A DNA stretch of 21,353 nt. Source: an uncultured Clostridia bacterium. GTDB taxonomy: Bacteria > Bacillota > Clostridia > Oscillospirales > Ruminococcaceae. This document shows positions 14,250-21,353 of the stretch, in pieces. A program made the position numbers and the translations under genes. Where the stretch lies: NCBI GenBank assembly GCA_937893735.1, contig CALBGD010000079.1, positions 1-21,353 on the forward strand, in the 5' to 3' direction. Numbering within the stretch: position 1 is the stretch's first letter; the number at the start of each line of letters is the position of its first letter. The notes beneath the pieces were generated by a model. The model was not told where the DNA came from. It worked only from the letters and a program-made list of their open reading frames with translations, and searched no databases.

Positions 14250-17200
14250 ATGAAGGAAAAGCGCAGATCAATTTTTACAAGTCTGACCGCACTGCTGACA
14301 TCGGCGGCGGTCATATCCGGCAGCTTCCCTGCACTGGGAATGACGGCGGCTGACGAAACATCAGCAATGACAAGCGCAGTATCGCTCGAAAAAGACGTAA
14401 AATCCTACGGCGACGGCTGGTACTGGAACGGCGAGAGCCTGCTCATCTACGGCGCAAGCTTTGACGTACCGGAGAACACCGCGTATTTCGGGGAGTTCAA
14501 TGGATTCAGCGCAGACGAAACCATCGAGGTACTGGTGGAGGGCCACAACATTATAACCCTCGCAGACGGCGCAGTATTCGTGGATTCGGACGAACACCCG
14601 ATAAGCGTTGACGGCTCCAGCTACATGGACGTTACCGGAAGCGGCGTGCTGTTTTCCGGCGCTTCCGCGGATTATTACGGCGGAATTATCAATGCAGGCG
14701 ACGAGGACGGCGCAAACGGCGCGGTCACGCTGTTTGACGCGCCGACAGTTGAGGTAAAGGGCGGTCAGATACTCGCCCCGGACGGAACCGTTGCCTCTAA
14801 CGGCAGTGAACAGGCGGATTCGCTTGATATAAAAAACGCGAATGTAAAGGCTAAGTCGTATGGCGCGGGTGAAGTCTCCGGTTCAAAGTCCCATCTGGAA
14901 TTTCCGGAGGGCTGCGGAGATATCACAAATCTGAATCTGGACACCTGCACCGCAGCTATTTCCGGGACTGATTTTGCAACAAATTTTGATTTCAGCAAAT
15001 CGGTGGTGATTTTCCCGAATATCGCCAAGGCGGACTTTGATCTCATCGTACAATCGGACTACACCTCTTATGATACCAGCAGCGGCGGTACTGTATTCTG
15101 CAACGAATATCTGTCCGGCACCCGCTACTCCCCCGATTATGTATATGATATTGGAGTACTCTCCGAGGGCAACCACAGCGGAATGTATTATGACAGCAGT
15201 CAGGCGCTTCGCGTCCCTGCGAAATCGACCATAACCGGCGCAAACTATATCACCTCGCCGAACCAAGTAGTACTGGTTGTCGGGTCTATAGACAGCACCA
15301 TCTATACATCGGCAAACATCAATGACACGACTTCCGCTATAATTCCTCACGCTCCGGTTACTCCTGTCGCAAATTATGACGCATATATCACTGACGCGGT
15401 GATCACCGCAATATCCACCGGCAAGGGGGCCACACAGTATTATGCTGCAGGAGGCGCAATTTCGCTATGCCGTGTATCTTTAAAAAACTCGTCGCTGTTT
15501 GCAGACGGTGGGAATGCAATTCAGGCATTTTTAGCAGAAGAAAACACGCCCAGTACATTCATTGCTATCGGAGAATGTGAGGGGCAAATATATATTGCCC
15601 CCTATAATAACTATAACAATTTTGTATTTTCTGGTAATGCTATATCAAAAAATTATTGTTCCATATCAGGTTCCTTGGTGGGTGGCAGGGCAACATCTAG
15701 CACCATCGCGTTTGATTACTATGCAGTGATCGATGGAAAATTTACGGAAACGAACGTTAAAAATTCGTCCAGTTGTTCAATAAAAGTCAGAAAAGGGAGT
15801 TTCTGGTGCGGCAGGGTGGGCAATAGGCTTTCCACTGTTGTTTCTCCTACGGTTGAACGGGATTTATATATCCACCCTGACGCCGCAGGCACAACATACA
15901 TTCACGCCGCGCGGAGCGGAACTGACAAGTATTATGAGTACAACCAGCTTCCGCGGAACACAGATAACAAGATTTATATAGGTCAGCAGGTGCTTGAACC
16001 GAATATATATGTCGTTGAGCCAAACGATAAAACGTTAAAGCGCAGTGGTACGACAGAATTTACTTATGTCACATACGGGTGCAAGGATCCGGTTTTCGAA
16101 TGGGTGAACGCTGACGGCGAAGTTGTCTCCGCTCCCGACGGCACAACCGTTTCATTTATCACGCCTGACCCTGACGATATGACCGCTGATACAAAGCTTC
16201 GCATAACCACTGAAGCTGATGTAATTTCAGGAACAGTGCGTTTCCGGATAAGGTGCGGAGATATCAAATCCAATATCGTTGAGCTCACCGTTGGTAAACT
16301 TGACTTTATGATGGATTTCCGGGACAGCAAATTCAATACTGGCTGGAAATATGGCGCCGAATTCACCGACCCCTCCGAAAATTATGTCGGCTTGCGCTGG
16401 AGATGGTACGGCAAGGAAACAACAGAAAACGGAGTTGCCTACAAGGCGAAAACGCTGGTACTAGAGGACGGTTTCAGCTTCTTGACTGAATCTAATTACA
16501 TCGGAATTGCCCTGCCGGACGGCGCAACGCTCATCATCGAGGGCGACTGCGAGGTAGAGGCGGAGTATAGAGCAATTAAATGCGAAGGCTCTCTGACAGT
16601 GATAAATTCCGGTGACGAACGAAATACCATATCGCTGTTTTCTATTTCCGTTGGTGTTTCGGAGGCTCCTGCTGCTGGCTCTGACAGCGACCCGTTTCAG
16701 GGTTCTGTGCTTTCGGGCTGCATCGAAGCAGCTGGAGACCTTTCTGTAACCGGCTGCGACATAATATCCAGTGTTGGCAAATATATAAGTGGCAACAGTA
16801 AATATTTAAAGGCGGGCGGCAGCATGGAGCTTGCAGACATGTCGCTCACTGTTCCCGATGGAACCCCTTTAAAAAATCCAATGGTGGCTTTATGTGCTAA
16901 AGGCAGGCTGTTGATAAAGCCTGATGTTAAACTGGATACTGTTCCGGCGAAGATACAATTCGGATCGCTGAAAATAGGCGAGGTATCAGAGCTTTCCGAG
17001 CTTACCGATCTGGCTAACAGCACGGTCTACGGCGCAGAAGATCTGGTTTCAATGCCCGCAGCGTCGGCAGAATACGAGCTTTCCTCCGGCGAAAACCGGC
17101 TGAAGCTTGTAACCAAGCCGCTCACTGTGGATAACACTCTTGAATCGCTGTGGCTCTGTAAGGACGTATACGGAGCAAGCAGCGGCTCCATAGATCTGAA

Positions 17201-19955
17201 CAGTCTGGGCGCTGTTTCCGGCGGAAGCGGGAAATACAAATTCACTCCTGTCGGCAGCCTGCCGTCATGGCTTACTGTTACGGGTGATGATTCCGTAAAA
17301 TACGACCTCCCGAACAAGGCCATGGAGCAGACTTCGGTAAAGTTCACAGTCACAGACGCCGACCCCGAGCTTGCAAAGCCGGGCGACATCGTGGAGCTTA
17401 CGCTAAATTTCGGTCCGGTATCCAAGGTGTTTATGATAGTATGCGACAAGCCGGAGAACGGAACCATCACGGTAACTCCGTCCGCTAACGGAAAAACCGA
17501 GGAGGTCACCGAATCCGGACGCGTCCTCTGCAAAACACCCATTGTCCCCGGCGAAGACGCAGCTGTTACCATAAGACCCGACCGCGGCTATTGCATAATG
17601 GGCGTTACAGTCGATGGCAAAACTTATGATCTGCAGGATATTCTGTCCGCTGACGGCACAATAGCTTTCAGCAGCATTGACGCAGACCACTCTGTGAGCG
17701 TAGTGTTCTTTGATACGGGCGACCCTGACTATGAGGAATACTGCACGCTTTCGCTCGACAGCTCCCTTGAAGACATAGCGGACAGATTCAGCGTTGAGTA
17801 CACCGAATTTGGCAAAACCGTCACCAAGCCGCTGTCCGAACCGCTGACAGTCAGGATAGGCACTAAAATCAAAATCAATGCGAACACCGGTACAGAGTAT
17901 TACCTTGAAAATGCGGCAATGGGCGGCGATAACGTCGAACTGATGTTTTACAGCGACACTATGTCGTTCTCCTGCGGGCTGACCGTTACCAAGACCGCTG
18001 TATTCAAAGCGGACTATGGAGAGCTTTGCAAGGTTAGCGTTAATTGTGACGAGGGCGTGACATCAGGTTCTGTTTCAGATTCAGTAAGATGGTTTGGTCC
18101 TTATACCCCCAAGGGTGATCTGTTCAAATTTACAGTAATCGCGAGAAACAAATATACCATTGCTGAGATTTATAACGACTCTGACCCGTCCCAGAAGCTT
18201 GAACCAGTAAAGATAGACAAGGGCGAAGACTATTTCATTTACTATTATGAATGGATAGTCACCGGAGACGCCATCTGGAAACCCACCGTCAACCCGCCGC
18301 GCGGTCTTTCGGTAAACTGCGGCGAGCATGGAACAGTCTCCCCCGCAGGCGGCAGCTACGCAGACGGCGATACAGTAACGCTGACCGTTACTGCCGACCC
18401 GGGCTATTATGTCAGCTCAACTGAGCTTAACGGCACGCAGGTTTCGCTGAACAGCAACAATGAGTATGTATTCACTATCGACAGCGATTCCATATTCACG
18501 GCTGAATTTGCGGAGATACCTCCGGATTCCTATGTTGTGACCGTAAATTGCGGTGAGCACGGTACAGTAACTCCCGGAACAGCGGCATATGAGGACGGCA
18601 CAGAGGTAACGCTCACAGTCACCCCGGACAGCGGCTACCTCGTGAAGTCCGCAACGCTGGACGGAAATCCAGTTACGCTCACGGACGGAAGGTACACATT
18701 CACCGTCACCGCTAACTGCACGTTCGAAGCCGAGTTCGAAGCTATCCCGGCTGACAGGTATACACTCACGGTGAACTGCGGCGAGCACGGTACTGTAACT
18801 CCCGGTACAGCGGAATATGAGGACGGCACAGAGGTAACGCTCACAGTCACCCCGGACAGCGGCTACCGCGTGAAATCCGCAATGCTGGACGGAAATCCGG
18901 TTACGCTCACGGACGGCAGGTACACATTCACTGTCACCGCTAACTGCACGTTCGAAGCCGAGTTCGAAGCTATCCCGGCTGACAGGTATACACTCACGGT
19001 GAACTGCGGCGAGCACGGTACTGTAACTCCCGGTACAGCGGAATATGAGGACGGCACAGAGGTAACGCTCACAGTCACCCCGGACAGCGGCTACCGCGTG
19101 AAGTCCGTATCGCTGGACGGAAATCCGGTTACGCTCACGGACGGAAGGTACACATTCACCGTCACCGCTAACTGCACGTTTGAAGCAAAGTTTGAAAAAA
19201 TCTCCGGAAGCTCCGGAGGCTCGGGAGGCTCTGGTATTTCCGCCGGCTCCGGACGACCCGGAAGTTCATCTGAAATCAGCAGAAAGCCCTCAATAAACGG
19301 CGTGGAAAAGAGCTGGCGGGAAATAGCGGCAGATATCGCAAAACTTCCGGCTGGAGGCTCCGAGTCAGTATCCATGAACGGTGAAACCAGCGTTCCGGCA
19401 GAGGTGATAAGAAGCATTGCCGCTTCAAAGGCAAGGATAGAATTCATCGTTGACAGCTCCAGAAGCTGGATCATAAACGGCGCGGACATTACTGCTTCAG
19501 TGGCAGCCGACCTTTCATTCATGCCCGGAAACGCCGACAGGACGTCCCTGCGCGGAATAAACGGAGCAGCGTTCAGAATATCCGGAACGGGTATCCCCGC
19601 AGGATTAAGGCTGAGTTTCCGCAAGGAATTCTCAGGGCAGTTTGCTAACGTCTACAAGCTTGCAGACAGCGGGCTGAGCTTCCTTGACTGCGTAAAGGTC
19701 AATGAAAACGGTTATGCAGATATTCCCGGCGCGTATACCACCGGAGAGTATGTCGTGATGATATGCGAATACAGCGACCTTCCGGGCGATGTCAATAACG
19801 ATGGCGTGCTTAACGCACTTGACGCGGCTGCACTTCTGAAACACATCGTAGGTATCTCCGGCAAGGTGGATACGCAGTTTGCCGACTATAACGGCGATGG
19901 TTCGGTCAACGCACTGGACGCGGCTTCGATCCTCAGAGCCGTTGTCAGCTTATGA
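14250..19955 (+). CDS. Giant secreted multidomain protein with InlB-type repeats and C-terminal dockerin
   Basis: A 1901-residue exported protein. The signal peptide is residues 1 to about 34 (RRS start, cleavage near GMTAADE). Residues 40-580 are Gly/Asp/Ser-rich with short beta-strands, resembling a beta-helix or carbohydrate-binding fold. About 586-690 is Ig-like (EFTYVTYGCKDPVFEW). About 690-960 is another strand-rich region. About 965-1055 resembles a putative-Ig (PSWLTV) domain. About 1057-1650 holds seven divergent-to-near-identical InlB B-repeat-like modules (NCGEHGTVTP). A Gly/Ser linker is at about 1652-1672, a domain of unknown type at about 1676-1840, and a type I dockerin at 1847-1901 with two calcium loops (DVNNDGVLNALD and DYNGDGSVNALD). 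The dockerin should dock it to a cohesin on a cellulosome-type scaffold or the cell surface. No catalytic domain was recognised, so adhesion or substrate binding is most likely. Confidence 0.92.
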   Translation: MKEKRRSIFTSLTALLTSAAVISGSFPALGMTAADETSAMTSAVSLEKDVKSYGDGWYWNGESLLIYGASFDVPENTAYFGEFNGFSADETIEVLVEGHNIITLADGAVFVDSDEHPISVDGSSYMDVTGSGVLFSGASADYYGGIINAGDEDGANGAVTLFDAPTVEVKGGQILAPDGTVASNGSEQADSLDIKNANVKAKSYGAGEVSGSKSHLEFPEGCGDITNLNLDTCTAAISGTDFATNFDFSKSVVIFPNIAKADFDLIVQSDYTSYDTSSGGTVFCNEYLSGTRYSPDYVYDIGVLSEGNHSGMYYDSSQALRVPAKSTITGANYITSPNQVVLVVGSIDSTIYTSANINDTTSAIIPHAPVTPVANYDAYITDAVITAISTGKGATQYYAAGGAISLCRVSLKNSSLFADGGNAIQAFLAEENTPSTFIAIGECEGQIYIAPYNNYNNFVFSGNAISKNYCSISGSLVGGRATSSTIAFDYYAVIDGKFTETNVKNSSSCSIKVRKGSFWCGRVGNRLSTVVSPTVERDLYIHPDAAGTTYIHAARSGTDKYYEYNQLPRNTDNKIYIGQQVLEPNIYVVEPNDKTLKRSGTTEFTYVTYGCKDPVFEWVNADGEVVSAPDGTTVSFITPDPDDMTADTKLRITTEADVISGTVRFRIRCGDIKSNIVELTVGKLDFMMDFRDSKFNTGWKYGAEFTDPSENYVGLRWRWYGKETTENGVAYKAKTLVLEDGFSFLTESNYIGIALPDGATLIIEGDCEVEAEYRAIKCEGSLTVINSGDERNTISLFSISVGVSEAPAAGSDSDPFQGSVLSGCIEAAGDLSVTGCDIISSVGKYISGNSKYLKAGGSMELADMSLTVPDGTPLKNPMVALCAKGRLLIKPDVKLDTVPAKIQFGSLKIGEVSELSELTDLANSTVYGAEDLVSMPAASAEYELSSGENRLKLVTKPLTVDNTLESLWLCKDVYGASSGSIDLNSLGAVSGGSGKYKFTPVGSLPSWLTVTGDDSVKYDLPNKAMEQTSVKFTVTDADPELAKPGDIVELTLNFGPVSKVFMIVCDKPENGTITVTPSANGKTEEVTESGRVLCKTPIVPGEDAAVTIRPDRGYCIMGVTVDGKTYDLQDILSADGTIAFSSIDADHSVSVVFFDTGDPDYEEYCTLSLDSSLEDIADRFSVEYTEFGKTVTKPLSEPLTVRIGTKIKINANTGTEYYLENAAMGGDNVELMFYSDTMSFSCGLTVTKTAVFKADYGELCKVSVNCDEGVTSGSVSDSVRWFGPYTPKGDLFKFTVIARNKYTIAEIYNDSDPSQKLEPVKIDKGEDYFIYYYEWIVTGDAIWKPTVNPPRGLSVNCGEHGTVSPAGGSYADGDTVTLTVTADPGYYVSSTELNGTQVSLNSNNEYVFTIDSDSIFTAEFAEIPPDSYVVTVNCGEHGTVTPGTAAYEDGTEVTLTVTPDSGYLVKSATLDGNPVTLTDGRYTFTVTANCTFEAEFEAIPADRYTLTVNCGEHGTVTPGTAEYEDGTEVTLTVTPDSGYRVKSAMLDGNPVTLTDGRYTFTVTANCTFEAEFEAIPADRYTLTVNCGEHGTVTPGTAEYEDGTEVTLTVTPDSGYRVKSVSLDGNPVTLTDGRYTFTVTANCTFEAKFEKISGSSGGSGGSGISAGSGRPGSSSEISRKPSINGVEKSWREIAADIAKLPAGGSESVSMNGETSVPAEVIRSIAASKARIEFIVDSSRSWIINGADITASVAADLSFMPGNADRTSLRGINGAAFRISGTGIPAGLRLSFRKEFSGQFANVYKLADSGLSFLDCVKVNENGYADIPGAYTTGEYVVMICEYSDLPGDVNNDGVLNALDAAALLKHIVGISGKVDTQFADYNGDGSVNALDAASILRAVVSL
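18535..19200 (+). repeat. Three near-identical 228-base tandem repeats (76 residues each)
   Basis: Copies begin at about 18535, 18763 and 18991. The second and third differ by only a few bases over more than 190, so the duplication is recent or homogenised. Each encodes one InlB B-repeat-like module with the blocks NCGEHGTVTPGTA, YEDGTEVTLTVTPDSGY and TANCTFEAEFE. A more divergent relative precedes them at about 18301-18534. Repeat-number variation between strains and assembly collapse are both plausible here. Confidence 0.93.
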
Positions 19956-19995
19956 ATCGAACAGCCTTATTGAACTAAAACAGCATATTATCTTG

Positions 19996-20028
19996 AAAGG
20001 CACCAGCATACAAAGCGCTGGTGCCTTT
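19996..20028 (+). terminator. Terminator after the giant dockerin gene
   Basis: AAAGGCACCAGC and GCTGGTGCCTTT form a perfect 12-pair stem with a 9-base loop, 40 bases after the stop. The T-run is mostly inside the stem, so it could also act in the reverse direction. Confidence 0.7.
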
Positions 20029-20138
20029 CAGCTTGTCAGGAAAGCTTCAATGGAGTTTTTTATGAACCCCCGCTGACCGCGATATTTTGTACGCTGATGC
20101 CATAAATGAAATATAGGTGAAATAAAAAAATTTGTCCG

Positions 20139-20167
20139 TTGACGGAAAATTTGTAATGTGGTATAAT
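20139..20167 (+). promoter_or_regulatory. Promoter of the right-edge gene
   Basis: TTGACG (20139-20144), a 17-base spacer and TATAAT (20162-20167). The leader is about 37 bases and contains CAGGAGGT before the ATG at 20211. The rest of the gap 20029-20138 shows nothing I can name. Confidence 0.85.
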
Positions 20168-20210
20168 CTGAGCATAAAGCAAAACAATTTTTTACAGGAG
20201 GTACATTACA

Positions 20211-21353
20211 ATGCCAGATAACAAGGAACCGAATATAGTATTAGTCACCCGCGATGAATTAAAGGATATTCTTCGCAAGAACCTCGTTGACGACAAAATT
20301 AACAATGCAATAAACGAGGACATGAAGCTCGTTAATATGCTGAATACACGCGCGCTTTCTGCGACCAACGCTTCAGACGCTGCGATGTATCTGACCATCG
20401 CAGCAGAGCTCGCCGAATCCATAAGTCTGCGCACCGAGCTGGAGATCAATTCCCGCATGACGGAAACTTTCAGAAACGTCAGTGAGTTCAAAAATGACGG
20501 CGTTACCTTTACTGCCGTTTCGCATGTTGACAGGAATAATCCCGGTCAGAGAGCCTACTACGCCATCATGGACGAAAATGAAGAACCTATCGACGGCAGG
20601 AAAATCTTCGAGAACATGTCTAATGAAGCAAGACTCGAGTCAAGCGGCGCTGTCAGCAGACTGAAGCAGACTAAGATGACAGTCTATGATAAGGGCGCAG
20701 AGGATTCCACCAATGCGATATTAGCCCGCAACGGCTCTGAAAAGGACAAAAGAGAATATACGGACTTCCCCACCAGCTACAACTCTGCGCTGTACAACGA
20801 ATACCACGAGCTGTCTGAATGCGGTTCTGAAACCGCGCGGACCATGGCGACAGATCACTGCAGGAATGTCCGCGATATCGCAAATGCACTCCTGAACGGC
20901 GAACCTGTTCCGGAAAACAGGAGCAGAACCGAAAACATCAAGACGACCATGATGTACCTGACCGAAAAGGCAAGATTCAGCGTTGAGTCCTGCCTGGGAA
21001 GCACCGACATTCCTGAGGGCGTGGTAAATCTGGATAAGAACCAGACGTCATTGCTGAAAACCAAGATGAATTCGGATACTTTATACACCGACGGTCAGAT
21101 TGCTGTAAAGGAAACTGCCGCTTCCATAAGCAACAAGATACTGAACTATTACAATCTGGCGGTCGAGGGAGAGAAGCTCCCGAAAATAGAGCTTCCCAAG
21201 CTGTCTGCTAAGGACAAGTTAGGTATGCCCCTCGATATGCTCATTTCCTGCGGCAGGGACGAAAATATCGACACTAACGAATTCATCAGCAAGATAAACA
21301 GCGGAAAACCGCTCTCCGAGGAAGAGCGCAGATGGGCGTGCCGTCAGTTCGAT
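20211..21353 (+). CDS. Unrecognised cytoplasmic protein, 3' end outside the window
   Basis: An open frame of 381 codons with no stop before the window edge, preceded by a strong ribosome binding site (CAGGAGGT) and promoter, so it is certainly a gene. There is no signal peptide or membrane helix, and it starts PDNKEPNIVLVTRDELKDIL. The sequence is hydrophilic and mostly helical, with segments such as AAELAESISLRTELEINSRM and KDKLGMPLDMLISCGRDENI. Cysteines are few and scattered. I recognise no enzyme, nucleotide-binding or DNA-binding motif. Base and codon use match the giant gene upstream. A structural or regulatory role cannot be told apart from this part alone. Confidence 0.85.
   Translation, partial: MPDNKEPNIVLVTRDELKDILRKNLVDDKINNAINEDMKLVNMLNTRALSATNASDAAMYLTIAAELAESISLRTELEINSRMTETFRNVSEFKNDGVTFTAVSHVDRNNPGQRAYYAIMDENEEPIDGRKIFENMSNEARLESSGAVSRLKQTKMTVYDKGAEDSTNAILARNGSEKDKREYTDFPTSYNSALYNEYHELSECGSETARTMATDHCRNVRDIANALLNGEPVPENRSRTENIKTTMMYLTEKARFSVESCLGSTDIPEGVVNLDKNQTSLLKTKMNSDTLYTDGQIAVKETAASISNKILNYYNLAVEGEKLPKIELPKLSAKDKLGMPLDMLISCGRDENIDTNEFISKINSGKPLSEEERRWACRQFD

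Noticed and set aside
18417..19016. 199-codon minus-strand frame, plus related frames at 18635-18850 and 18863-19078
   Set aside because: These are shadows of the duplicated repeats. Their internal repetition only mirrors the 228-base units of the sense gene.
1..21353. CRISPR arrays, tRNA or rRNA genes, intact insertion sequences
   Set aside because: Looked for on both strands; no regularly spaced short repeats, no cloverleaf-like or rRNA-like sequence and no transposase were seen. The only tandem repeats are inside the giant coding sequence.

Overview
The window looks like chromosomal DNA of a Gram-positive gut or rumen Clostridia, most likely Ruminococcus or a close relative in the Oscillospiraceae. 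The reasons are strong AGGAGG-type ribosome binding sites, TTGACA-N17-TATAAT promoters, a type I dockerin at the C-terminus of a giant secreted protein, a Firmicutes Tad/Flp pilus operon, and an AgrD peptide of the QPKEP type. The species assignment is inference.

Region 1 (57-4123, minus strand) is a tightly overlapping Tad/Flp (type IVc pilus) assembly operon in the order cpaE/tadZ-like ATPase, cpaF/tadA motor ATPase, tadB, tadC. Its pilin and pre-pilin peptidase genes are not in the window. Between it and the next region (4124-4535) lie two overlapping membrane-type reading frames without good starts, possibly a gene truncated when the neighbouring module arrived.

Region 2 (about 4480-8285, visibly more A+T-rich) is a complete-looking peptide quorum-sensing module of the accessory gene regulator (agr) type in a divergent layout. 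Leftward are agrB (peptide processing protease, broken here by a one-base frameshift) and a 45-codon agrD that overlaps it. Rightward are a LytTR response regulator (agrA-like) and a GHKL sensor kinase (agrC-like), then a terminator, then a small secreted two-cysteine protein with its own terminator. The agrBD promoter and the promoter of the secreted protein share one architecture: two 12-base direct repeats with 20-base period, exactly 4 bases before TTGACA, then a 17-base spacer and the -10 box. This is the best evidence in the window for a regulatory circuit: AgrD signal, AgrC, AgrA, then agrBD (positive feedback) and the secreted protein (output).

Region 3 (8387-13867, plus) is a four-gene operon: a lipoprotein with a Cys/His cluster, a solute-binding-protein-like lipoprotein, an ABC ATPase of the NatA/BcrA type, and a large two-halved ABC-2 type permease. 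Downstream (13868-14249) are hairpins and what looks like the decayed C-terminal end of a tyrosine recombinase on the minus strand.

Region 4 (14250-19955, plus) is a 1901-residue secreted multidomain protein with Ig-like and InlB B-repeat-like domains, three of them recently duplicated, ending in a dockerin. A terminator and a fresh promoter follow, and then an unrecognised cytoplasmic-looking gene runs off the right edge (20211 onward).
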